From: Sphingomonas sp. CCH10-B3 | GTDB taxonomy: Bacteria > Pseudomonadota > Alphaproteobacteria > Sphingomonadales > Sphingomonadaceae | Assembly (NCBI RefSeq): GCF_001556185.1 | Contig: NZ_LSIJ01000061.1 | Span: forward strand, 127,672 to 191,671 | Length of the DNA: 64,000 nt | Reading direction: 5' to 3' | In this document: piece by piece, positions 52,691 to 60,742 of the stretch | How the letters are laid out: the number at the start of each line of letters is the position of its first letter | How positions within the stretch are numbered: position 1 is the first letter of the stretch | Translations under genes and position numbers: made by a program | Notes under the pieces: generated by a model | The model's database searches: none | What the model was told of the DNA's origin: nothing | Seen by the model: the letters and a program-made list of their open reading frames with translations, nothing else

Positions 52691-53209
52691 TCAGGCGGCC
52701 CGCGCCGCCTCAATCGCCGCCAGCGCATTGGCGAAGCGCGCCTCGCCTTGCCCGCCGACCAGCACCCAGCGGACGCCGCGCCGTTCGAGTTCGGCCTTGG
52801 ACAAGTCGAAGAAGCGTCGGCGCATTGCCGATGTCCCGAACATGCGGGTGCCATCGTCGACCCACGGCAGGTCGATGTCGAGCAGCAGGTAGAGATCGGC
52901 CGTCGCCTTCCATGCATCGAACCAGCGATCGCGCGTACCGAAGAGCATGTCGGCCCAAACTGCCGTCATCAGTGGATCGGTGTCGAGCAGCAGCGGATCG
53001 GCGCCCGAGGCAAGCGCGCTCTGCGTCATCGCTGCGTGCGTCTGCGCGATGGTGACGAGATCGGCCATGGTGAAGTCCACCCCGCGCCGCTCGGCGAAGG
53101 TGCGGCCATATTCGGGCACGAACATCGCATCGTAATGCCGCGCGAGCCGCTCGATCAGCGTCGACTTGCCCGTGCTCTCGGGGCCATGCAGGCAAATCGT
53201 GCGGATCAT
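52691..53209 (-). CDS. NadR-like ATP-binding protein (probable ribosylnicotinamide kinase)
   Basis: A 172-residue P-loop kinase: GPESTGKST at residues 9-17, VPEYGRTFAERRG, a Walker B-like LLLDTDPLMTAVW and DIDLPWVDDGTRMFG. These motifs match the C-terminal ribosylnicotinamide kinase domain of NadR. It overlaps pnuC (ATGA), and PnuC imports nicotinamide riboside, so the two would form a salvage route to NMN and NAD. The NadR N-terminal domains are absent. Confidence 0.85.
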   Translation of the reverse strand: MIRTICLHGPESTGKSTLIERLARHYDAMFVPEYGRTFAERRGVDFTMADLVTIAQTHAAMTQSALASGADPLLLDTDPLMTAVWADMLFGTRDRWFDAWKATADLYLLLDIDLPWVDDGTRMFGTSAMRRRFFDLSKAELERRGVRWVLVGGQGEARFANALAAIEAARAA

Positions 53210-53775
53210 CCGGCAACATCCTGCCTACGGGCGCCTCGCCAGTCGATCAGCCCCCAGACCGCGAGCACCAAGAATATCAGATAGAGCACCATGGTGAGCC
53301 ACAGCCCTTTCACGGCGTAAAGGCCGATCGACAGCAGGTCGACGCCGATCCACAGCACCCAGCTTTCGATCAGCCGCCGCGACTGCATGATCTGCGCCGC
53401 GACGCTGATGATCGCGACGCTCGCGTCCCACCACGGCAGCGCGGCATCGGTGTAGCGCTGGACGAGGCTCGCCCAGACGGCGATGGCGACGGCAGTGGCG
53501 GCCGCCCAGCCGAGCCGCGCCAGCGTCCCCAACCGCTCGACCCGGATCTCGCCGCTGCTGCGCGCCGCGCGCGACCACGCCCACCAGCCGTAGAGATTGA
53601 CCGCGAGAAAGAAGAACTGGAGCAGCGCGTCGCTATAGAGCTTCGCATCGTAGAAAATCCGCGCGTAGAGCGCGACCATCGCCAGCGCGAAGGGGTAGTT
53701 CCAGATGCTCCGCCGCACCACCAGCACGACATTGGCGATGCCGAGCAAGAAGGCGATGACCTCCAGCGGCGACAC
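53206..53775 (-). CDS. pnuC: Nicotinamide riboside transporter PnuC
   Basis: A 189-residue membrane protein with about seven spans. Family features: SIWNYPFALAMVALYA, ALLQFFFLAVNLYGWWAW (the WW-containing facilitator helix) and ESWVLWIGVDLLSIGLYAVK. PnuC is a facilitator whose uptake is driven by phosphorylation inside the cell, supplied by the kinase encoded next. The start is GTG, 3 bp after the gph stop, so gph, pnuC and the kinase are one operon. Confidence 0.92.
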   Translation of the reverse strand: MSPLEVIAFLLGIANVVLVVRRSIWNYPFALAMVALYARIFYDAKLYSDALLQFFFLAVNLYGWWAWSRAARSSGEIRVERLGTLARLGWAAATAVAIAVWASLVQRYTDAALPWWDASVAIISVAAQIMQSRRLIESWVLWIGVDLLSIGLYAVKGLWLTMVLYLIFLVLAVWGLIDWRGARRQDVAG

Positions 53776-53778
53776 AGG

Positions 53779-54474
53779 CTAACGCGCGAGCCGCTCGAGC
53801 GTGGGGATCAGCGCGTCATAATGATCGATCACGGCATCGGCACCGAGCTCCTCGATCGGCCCATGCAGAAAGCCGAAGCTGACCGCGATCGATGGAATGC
53901 CCGCAGCCTTCGCCGCCATGATGTCGTAGATCGAATCGCCGAGGAAAACCGCGCGCCCGCCGCCGCAGCGCGCGATCATCTCGTTGATCGGCGCCGCGCT
54001 CGGCTTGGCATTGCCCGGCCCCAGCGTATCGCCGCCGATCACCGTCTCGAACCGGTCGAGCAGGCCGATCAGCCCGAGCAGCCGCACCGCAAGCGATTCG
54101 AACTTGTTGGTCACGACGGCAAGTTTCACCCCCTGCCCCGCCAGCGCATCAAGCGCCGCGAGCGCGCCGGGATAGGGCTGCGTCAAATCGGCGATATGCG
54201 CTTCGTAATGGCGGAGCATTTCCTTGTAGTAGCCGCGGAATATGTCAGGCGCGCATCCGCCGCTGGCCTCCAGCGCAAGGCGGAGCATTCCCTTCGCCCC
54301 GCCGCCGATCATCGGCTCGACCTGCTCGGGACTGAGCAGCGGACGCCCTGCCAGTGCCAGTGCGTGATTGACGGCGGCGGCCAGATCGGGGCTGGTATCG
54401 AGCAGCGTCCCGTCAAGATCGAAGCCGACGATGTCGAAGGCGCGGTCCGGCCGCATCGGTGAATTTTCGCTCAT
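53779..54474 (-). CDS. gph: Phosphoglycolate phosphatase (HAD family)
   Basis: A 231-residue HAD-superfamily phosphatase with motif I FDLDGTLLDTS (Asp19, Asp21), motif II VVTNK, Lys in NAKPSAAP and motif IV FLGDSIYDIMAAKAAG. The cap domain is of the small helical type used by Gph. It removes 2-phosphoglycolate formed by DNA end repair or oxygenation. HAD substrate specificity is hard to call; another small phosphate ester is possible. It is divergent from glmU. Confidence 0.85.
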   Translation of the reverse strand: MSENSPMRPDRAFDIVGFDLDGTLLDTSPDLAAAVNHALALAGRPLLSPEQVEPMIGGGAKGMLRLALEASGGCAPDIFRGYYKEMLRHYEAHIADLTQPYPGALAALDALAGQGVKLAVVTNKFESLAVRLLGLIGLLDRFETVIGGDTLGPGNAKPSAAPINEMIARCGGGRAVFLGDSIYDIMAAKAAGIPSIAVSFGFLHGPIEELGADAVIDHYDALIPTLERLAR

Positions 54475-54553
54475 GCCCGACTGGCTGCCCGCAAAGCGGT
54501 GGCATTGGCAAGCGGTTCATGGCAGGGCGCCGACAAGGCTCAGGGGCTTTCGC

Positions 54554-55903
54554 ATGACGACACCACCGATCGCCGCTGTCGTCCTTGCCGCGGGCAAGGG
54601 CACGCGGATGAAATCCGATCTCCACAAGGTTCTCCACCCGATCGCTGGCCAGCCGATGCTGATGCACTTGCTGGCGAGCGTCGATGCGCTTGCACCGACG
54701 CGGAAAGTCGTCGTGGTCGGTTCGGGCCGCGACCAGCTCGAAGCGGCATTGGGCGGCAGCGCGACGCTGGCGGTGCAGGAACCGCAGCTCGGCACAGGCC
54801 ATGCCGTGCAACAGGCCGAGGCAGCGCTGGCGGGCTTTGATGGCGATGTGCTGATCCTCTATGGCGATGTGCCGCTGGTGCCGACCGAGACGATGCAGCG
54901 GATGCTCGATCGGCTCCACGCGCCGGATGCGCCCGCGATCGTCGTTCTCGGCTTCGAGCCCGAGGACACGTTGCGCTATGGCCGCGTCATCGTCGACGGC
55001 GACCGGATCGTGAAGATGGTCGAACACAAGGACGCGACCGAAGCCGAGCGCGCGGTGCGGCTGTGCAATTCGGGGCTGATGGCGGCGCGCGCGGCCGACC
55101 TGTTCGCGCTGCTCGCGCGCGTCGGCAACAACAATGCCGCGGGCGAATATTACCTCGTCGACATCGTCAACATCGCCAATGACGATGGCCGGATGAGCGC
55201 GGTCGTCACCACCGATCCGTTCGAAGTCGCCGGCGTCAACAGCCGCGCCGAACTGGCGACGCTGGAAGGTGAATGGCAGGCGCGGCGACGCGCGCAAGCG
55301 ATGGCCGATGGGGTCACGCTGATCGCGCCCGACACCGTCTGGTTCGCGCATGACACGGTGTTGGGTCGCGATGTCGTGATTGAGCCCAATGTCTTCTTCG
55401 GCCCCGGCGTGACGGTCGGCGACAAGGTGACGATCCGCGCCAATTGCCATATCGAGGGCACCGTGATCGGCGGGGCCTGCGAAGTCGGTCCCTTTGCACG
55501 GCTCCGCCCCGGCACGGTACTGGGCGAGAAAGCCAAGATCGGCAATTTCGTCGAGACCAAGAAGGCAGTGCTGGGGGCCGGTGCCAAAGCGAACCATCTG
55601 ACCTATCTCGGCGATGCCGAGGTCGGCGCGAAGGCCAATGTCGGCGCCGGCACCATCACTTGCAATTATGACGGGTTCTTCAAGTACAAGACCGTGATCG
55701 GCGAAGGTGCCTTCATCGGATCGAATTCGGCGCTGGTCGCGCCGGTGACGGTCGGTGCCGGGGCGATCGTCGGCGCGGGATCGGTGGTCACCGCCGATGT
55801 CGAGCCCGATGCGCTGGCGCTGGCGCGTGGTGCCCAAGCGGCAAAGCCAGGCTGGGCAAAGCGCTTTCGCGAGCTGATGACGGCGAAGAAGAACGCCAAG
55901 TAA
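54554..55903 (+). CDS. glmU: Bifunctional GlcN-1-P acetyltransferase/GlcNAc-1-P uridyltransferase GlmU
   Basis: GlmU makes UDP-GlcNAc in two steps. The N-terminal domain has LAAGKGTRM at residues 11-19 (UTP binding), QLGTGHAVQQAEAAL and YGDVPLVP. The C-terminal left-handed beta-helix has hexapeptide repeats (GPGVTVGDKVTIRANCHIEG) and the acetyltransferase segment TITCNYDGFFKYKTVIGEG. The 449-residue length is normal. ATG at 54554 is chosen from the family start TTPPIAAVVLAAG. It leads a glmU-glmS-ROK operon. Confidence 0.97.
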   Translation: MTTPPIAAVVLAAGKGTRMKSDLHKVLHPIAGQPMLMHLLASVDALAPTRKVVVVGSGRDQLEAALGGSATLAVQEPQLGTGHAVQQAEAALAGFDGDVLILYGDVPLVPTETMQRMLDRLHAPDAPAIVVLGFEPEDTLRYGRVIVDGDRIVKMVEHKDATEAERAVRLCNSGLMAARAADLFALLARVGNNNAAGEYYLVDIVNIANDDGRMSAVVTTDPFEVAGVNSRAELATLEGEWQARRRAQAMADGVTLIAPDTVWFAHDTVLGRDVVIEPNVFFGPGVTVGDKVTIRANCHIEGTVIGGACEVGPFARLRPGTVLGEKAKIGNFVETKKAVLGAGAKANHLTYLGDAEVGAKANVGAGTITCNYDGFFKYKTVIGEGAFIGSNSALVAPVTVGAGAIVGAGSVVTADVEPDALALARGAQAAKPGWAKRFRELMTAKKNAK

Positions 55904-55925
55904 TATATTGGAGTAAAACGATCTT

Positions 55926-57749
55926 ATGTGCGGAATCGTCGGCATTCTCGGGCAGGACGCGGTGGCGGATCGACTGCTCGACGGGCTCAAGCGGCTCGAA
56001 TATCGCGGCTATGACTCGGCCGGGATCTGCACCGTTCATGACGGCCGGTTCGAGCGCCGCCGCGCGCCGGGCAAGCTCGCCAATCTCGCCCACGTGCTCG
56101 CCGACAGTCCGCTTCCCGGCAGCAGCGGCATCGCCCACACCCGCTGGGCGACGCACGGCGCGCCGACCGAAGACAATGCCCATCCGCACATCGCGGGAGA
56201 CGTCGTGCTGGTCCACAACGGCATCATCGAGAATTTCAAGCCGCTGCGCGATGAGCTGCTCGCCGATGGCCGCACCTTCCTCAGCCAGACCGACACCGAA
56301 GTCGTCGCGCATCTGATCGCGCGCGAGATCGAGCGGGGGACATCGCCGCGCGATGCCGTCGCCACCGTCCTCCCCCGCCTGCACGGCGCGTTTGCGCTCG
56401 GCGTGATGTTCAAGTCCGAACCCGATCTGCTGATCGGCGCCCGGCTCGGTGCGCCGCTGACGGTCGGTTATGGCGACGGTGAAAACTATCTGGGATCGGA
56501 CGCGCTGGCGCTCGCCCCCCTCACCCAGCGGATCGCGTATCTGGAGGAAGGCGACTGGGTCGTCATCACCCGTGCCCAGGTCGAGATTTTCGACCGCGAC
56601 AACCAGCCGGTCGAGCGCCCGATCGTCAATTCGGGCGCGTCGGGCCAATTGATGGACAAGGGCAATTACCGCCACTTCATGCTCAAGGAAATTCACGAGC
56701 AGCCGGTGGTGGTCGCGCAGACGCTCCGGTCCTATCTGCGCCCGCTCGAGAACCGCGTCGCGCTGCCTGACATGGAGTTCGACCTCGGTGGCGTCGAGCG
56801 CGTGTCCATAGTGGCGTGCGGGACGGCGTCCTATGTCGGGATGATCGGCAAATACTGGATCGAAAGCCTCGCCCGCGTGCCAGTCGAAGTCGATGTCGCG
56901 AGCGAATTCCGCTACCGCGACCCCGTCCTGACGCCCGACCAGCTCGGCGTCGTCGTGTCGCAGTCGGGCGAAACTGCCGATACGCTCGCGGCGCTACGCC
57001 ACATGAAGGCGGCGGGGCTGACGACGGCAGGGATCATCAACGTGCCGACCAGCTCGATGGCGCGCGAAGTCGATCTGCTGATGCCGACCCATGCCGGGCC
57101 CGAGATCGGCGTTGCCTCGACCAAGGCGTTCACCTGCCAGCTCGCGGTGATGGCGGCGCTTGCGGTCAATCTCGCCCGCGCCAAGGGGCTGCTGAGTGCG
57201 GAAGCCGAAAGCGAGATCGTCGAACAGCTGCAAAGCGTGCCCGAAGCGATGAGCATGGCCCTCGCCCACGACGAAGAAATCGAAGCGATGGCGCCCAAGA
57301 TCGCGGCGGCGCGCGACGTGCTTTATCTGGGGCGTGGCCCGGAATATCCGATGGCGCTCGAAGGCGCGCTGAAGCTGAAGGAAATCAGCTACATCCACGC
57401 CGAGGGCTATGCTTCAGGCGAAATGAAGCACGGTCCCATTGCCCTCATTGACGACAGCGTGCCGCTGATCGTGCTCGCACCGTCGGGGCCGCTGTTCGAC
57501 AAGACCGTCAGCAACATGCAGGAAGCGCAGGCGCGCGGCGCGCAGGTGGTGCTGGTTTCCGACGCTGAAGGCATTGCGCAGGCAGGCGAGAACACGATCG
57601 CGACGATCGAAATGCCCAAAGTGCATCCGCTGATCGCGCCGCTCGTCTATGCCGTACCGATCCAGCTGCTCGCTTATCACGTCGCGGTATTCAAGGGCAC
57701 CGACGTCGACCAGCCGCGCAATCTGGCGAAGTCGGTCACGGTCGAGTGA
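55926..57749 (+). CDS. glmS: Glucosamine--fructose-6-phosphate aminotransferase GlmS
   Basis: GlmS makes glucosamine-6-phosphate from fructose-6-phosphate and glutamine. The 607-residue protein has the N-terminal nucleophile Cys2 (MCGIVGILGQ), the glutaminase motif TRWATHGAPTEDNAHPH, two SIS domains (SQSGETADTLAALRHMK, GRGPEYPMALEGALKLKE) and the C-terminal DQPRNLAKSVTVE. glmU lies 22 bp upstream and the ROK kinase overlaps its stop (GTGA). Confidence 0.98.
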   Translation: MCGIVGILGQDAVADRLLDGLKRLEYRGYDSAGICTVHDGRFERRRAPGKLANLAHVLADSPLPGSSGIAHTRWATHGAPTEDNAHPHIAGDVVLVHNGIIENFKPLRDELLADGRTFLSQTDTEVVAHLIAREIERGTSPRDAVATVLPRLHGAFALGVMFKSEPDLLIGARLGAPLTVGYGDGENYLGSDALALAPLTQRIAYLEEGDWVVITRAQVEIFDRDNQPVERPIVNSGASGQLMDKGNYRHFMLKEIHEQPVVVAQTLRSYLRPLENRVALPDMEFDLGGVERVSIVACGTASYVGMIGKYWIESLARVPVEVDVASEFRYRDPVLTPDQLGVVVSQSGETADTLAALRHMKAAGLTTAGIINVPTSSMAREVDLLMPTHAGPEIGVASTKAFTCQLAVMAALAVNLARAKGLLSAEAESEIVEQLQSVPEAMSMALAHDEEIEAMAPKIAAARDVLYLGRGPEYPMALEGALKLKEISYIHAEGYASGEMKHGPIALIDDSVPLIVLAPSGPLFDKTVSNMQEAQARGAQVVLVSDAEGIAQAGENTIATIEMPKVHPLIAPLVYAVPIQLLAYHVAVFKGTDVDQPRNLAKSVTVE

Positions 57750-58627
57750 GCGCGCCGCTCGTCGCCGGGGTTGAACTCGGCGGCACCAAATGCGTGTGCA
57801 TCCTGGGCACCGGCCCCGATGACGTGCGCGCGATCGAGCGCGTGCCGACCACCACCCCCGCCGAAACGCTGGCGGCGATCGAGGCGGTGCTCGACGGCTG
57901 GCGAGACTTTGCCGCCCTCGGCATCCCGAGCTTCGGGCCGGTCGGGATCGATCGCGCCGCCCCCGATTGGGGGCATATTACCGCGACCACCAAGCCCGGC
58001 TGGTCGGGCACCGACATCGCCCCGCGCCTCGCCGCGCGCTACGACGTGCCGGTCGGCTTCGACACCGATGTCGTCGGTGCCGCGCTCGCCGAGGCGCGCT
58101 GGGGGGCGGCGCAGGGGCTGGCCGACCTCGCCTATGTCACGATCGGTACTGGCGTCGGCGTCGGGCTGATCGCAGGCGGCAAGCCGCTGTCGGGGCTCAC
58201 CCATGCCGAGCTCGGCCATATCCGCCCGCGCCGCCTGCCGGGCGACGATTTCTCCGGCATCTGCAGCTTCCACGCCGATTGCGTCGAAGGGCTCGCGTCA
58301 GGCCCCGCGATTGCAGCGCGCGCGGGCAAGCCGGGCGATCAGCTCGCCGACGACGATCACGCCTGGGTGCCGGTGGCTGACGCCATCGCGCAATTGTGCC
58401 ACACGCTGGTGCTGACCGGCGTCCCGCGCCGGATCGTTTTCGGCGGCGGCGTCGCAGTCGGCACCCCGCATCTGCTGCCCCGCATTCGCGCCGCCCTTGC
58501 CGACAGCATTGGCAGCTATGGCAATCTCGCGCTGCTGGGGGATCTTGATGCCTTCGTCGTCCCGGCAGCGCTCGGCGACCGGGCGGGTCCGCTCGGCGCT
58601 ATCCTGCTCGGCCAGGCGGCGCTTTAA
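57746..58627 (+). CDS. ROK-family sugar kinase (probable fructokinase)
   Basis: A 293-residue ROK kinase: ATP/sugar loop GVELGGTKCVCIL, SFGPVGIDRAAPDWG, NDV-like DTDVVGAALAEARWG, TIGTGVGVGLIAGG, and the ROK zinc motif around HAELGHIRPRR with CSFHADCVEGLASGPA. This zinc pattern is typical of fructokinases in this family. Making fructose-6-phosphate would feed GlmS directly, which fits its coupling to glmS by a GTGA overlap. Confidence 0.88.
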   Translation: MSAPLVAGVELGGTKCVCILGTGPDDVRAIERVPTTTPAETLAAIEAVLDGWRDFAALGIPSFGPVGIDRAAPDWGHITATTKPGWSGTDIAPRLAARYDVPVGFDTDVVGAALAEARWGAAQGLADLAYVTIGTGVGVGLIAGGKPLSGLTHAELGHIRPRRLPGDDFSGICSFHADCVEGLASGPAIAARAGKPGDQLADDDHAWVPVADAIAQLCHTLVLTGVPRRIVFGGGVAVGTPHLLPRIRAALADSIGSYGNLALLGDLDAFVVPAALGDRAGPLGAILLGQAAL

Positions 58628-58654
58628 GGGTCAGTCCGACGCAAATGCCATCAC

Positions 58655-58747
58655 GTCATTCACGCGAAGGCGGGAATCCATAAGCACTCGCCTCACCCGC
58701 CCGTCTCCCCGCCAGCCCTTATGGACTCCCGCCTTCGCGAGGATGAC
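58655..58747. repeat. Inverted repeat (REP-like) after the glmU-glmS operon
   Basis: Two 30-bp arms (58655-58684 and 58718-58747) are imperfect inverted copies built on GCGAAGGCGGGA and CCATAAG, separated by 33 bp. The GCGAAGGCGGGA core is a frequent intergenic repeat in sphingomonads. It could also stop transcription by forming a long hairpin. The remainder of the gap 58628-58849 shows no gene. Confidence 0.75.
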
Positions 58748-58849
58748 GATGGAAATACGACGATCCGGTGCTCGCGAAGGCAGCGCTCTAACGCTTTCTT
58801 AACCACGCTCCCCGCATGATCGTTAAGATTATCGAGGGGGAGTGGCCCG

Positions 58850-60742
58850 GTGCGGATTCTGATTATCGACGACGAACCGGCGATGCACGACAGCTATCGC
58901 CAGTGCTTCGCCCCCGCCAGCGGCGGGACGCTCGACGCGATGGCCGCCGAGCTGTTCGGCGATGACGACACCCCAGCCCCCGCCGACGACGCCCCCGAAT
59001 TCGCGCTTACCCATGCGATGCAAGGCCTCGACGGCGTCGCCGAAGTCGAAAAAGCACGCGTGGCGGGTGATCCCTTCGCGGTCGCCTTCATCGACATCCG
59101 CATGCCGCCGGGGATCGACGGCCGCGAGACCGCCAAACGCATCCGCGCGCTCGATCCCGACATCAACCTCGTCATCGTGACGGGTTATTCGGACTTCTCG
59201 CCAATCGAAATCGCCAAGGTCGCGGGACCGGCGGACAAAATCTTCTACATCGCCAAGCCGTTCGAAGTCGACGAAATCGTCCAGACCGCGACCGCGCTGA
59301 CGAAGCGCTGGCAGATCGATCTCGAACTCGCCGCCGCGCGCGCGCAACTCGCCGCGCAAGTGGTGACGCTCGAGGATCAGAGCCGCGAACTCGCCGCGAA
59401 CGAGAGCAAGGCGCTGCACATGGCAACGCATGACTCGCTCACCGAGGCGCCCAATCGCCTGGCCTTCCTGCGCGCGCTGACCGAGCGATCGCGCGGCAAG
59501 GAAAGGTTTGCAACCGCGATGCTCGATCTCGATCGGTTCAAGCTCGTCAACGACACGCTCGGCCATCTGGCGGGCGACGAGATGATCCGCTCTGTCTATC
59601 AGCTATTGAGCGCTGCCGTGCCCGAAGGTGGCATGGTCGCCCGGCTGGGCGGTGACGAATTCGGCATCCTGTTCGACACCCCCGGCGAGGAAGCCGCCGT
59701 GATGGCCTGCGAGCTGATGCTGCGCCGCATGTCGGTGACGCTGACGCTTGTCGGCCATTCGGTGCAGGCCAATGCATCGATCGGCGTGGTCGTCACTGAA
59801 GCCGAGCCGGTGCGCGACCCGGTCGACGTCATGCGCCGCGCCGATCTTGCCCTCAACGAAGCCAAGCGCGCGGGGCGCGGGGTGGTGCGCGCCTATGACG
59901 AGAGCATGGACGACAGCATCAAGTTCCGCCGCCGCATCGAAGGCGGACTGGGTCAGGCGATTGCGCGGGGCGAACTGAAGCTGGTCTATCAGCCGATCGT
60001 CGGCGGCGAAGCGCTCGACATCGTCGGCTTCGAAGGGTTGCTGCGCTGGGCATCGCCCGAATATGGCCCGATCTCGCCGGCGATGTTCATTCCGATCGCC
60101 GAGGAATCGAACCTGATTCACGATCTTGGCGACTTTGTGATCGAAACGGCGCTTGCCGAGCTGCACAATTGGCCGGGGCAATATGTCTCGATCAACTTCT
60201 CGCCCCGCCAGTTCCGGCGGCATAATTTCGTCGCGCATCTGGTCGAATGCGTCCAGCGCGCCGGCGTCGAGCCTGCGCGCGTGCAGATCGAGATCACCGA
60301 AACCGCAATCTTCGACGATGCCGACCGTGCCGCCGAAACGCTTTACCGGCTGCGCCAGATGGGCTTCCGCATCGCGCTCGATGATTTCGGCACGGGCTAT
60401 TCGTCGCTCTACAACATCCGCAAGTTCGCGCTCGATTGCCTGAAGATCGATCGCAGCTTCATCGACGGCATGGGCCGCGAGCGTGAAAGCGCCGCGATCG
60501 TCCATTCGATCATCCATCTCGGCCGCGCACTCGGGCTCGGCGTGATTGCCGAAGGCGTCGAGACCGAAGCACAGTTGCAGGCGCTGCGGCTGGCCGGTGC
60601 GTCGCACATGCAGGGCTATTATTTCGCGCGGCCGGTCGATGCTCAGGTGGCGCGCGACATGGCGGCGCGCGGCAGCATCGAAGGCAAGGATGACCCCGGC
60701 GACGGTCCGGCGCTGCTGCAAGGAACCGGGACGCACGGCTGA
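58850..60742 (+). CDS. Response regulator with REC, GGDEF and EAL domains
   Basis: A 630-residue protein. The REC domain (about 1-140) has the acidic pocket IIDDEP (Asp7, Asp8), phospho-acceptor Asp82 in FIDIRMPPG and Lys136 in IAKPF; an acidic insert of about 30 residues (DDDTPAPADDAPE) delays Asp82. A helical linker leads to a GGDEF domain with GGDEF at 267-271, then an EAL domain whose signature reads EGL (395-397), with DDFGTGYSSLYNIR and LKIDRSFIDG intact. The start is GTG after GAGGGGGAG. The stop overlaps the kinase start (TGATG). Confidence 0.93.
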   Translation: MRILIIDDEPAMHDSYRQCFAPASGGTLDAMAAELFGDDDTPAPADDAPEFALTHAMQGLDGVAEVEKARVAGDPFAVAFIDIRMPPGIDGRETAKRIRALDPDINLVIVTGYSDFSPIEIAKVAGPADKIFYIAKPFEVDEIVQTATALTKRWQIDLELAAARAQLAAQVVTLEDQSRELAANESKALHMATHDSLTEAPNRLAFLRALTERSRGKERFATAMLDLDRFKLVNDTLGHLAGDEMIRSVYQLLSAAVPEGGMVARLGGDEFGILFDTPGEEAAVMACELMLRRMSVTLTLVGHSVQANASIGVVVTEAEPVRDPVDVMRRADLALNEAKRAGRGVVRAYDESMDDSIKFRRRIEGGLGQAIARGELKLVYQPIVGGEALDIVGFEGLLRWASPEYGPISPAMFIPIAEESNLIHDLGDFVIETALAELHNWPGQYVSINFSPRQFRRHNFVAHLVECVQRAGVEPARVQIEITETAIFDDADRAAETLYRLRQMGFRIALDDFGTGYSSLYNIRKFALDCLKIDRSFIDGMGRERESAAIVHSIIHLGRALGLGVIAEGVETEAQLQALRLAGASHMQGYYFARPVDAQVARDMAARGSIEGKDDPGDGPALLQGTGTHG

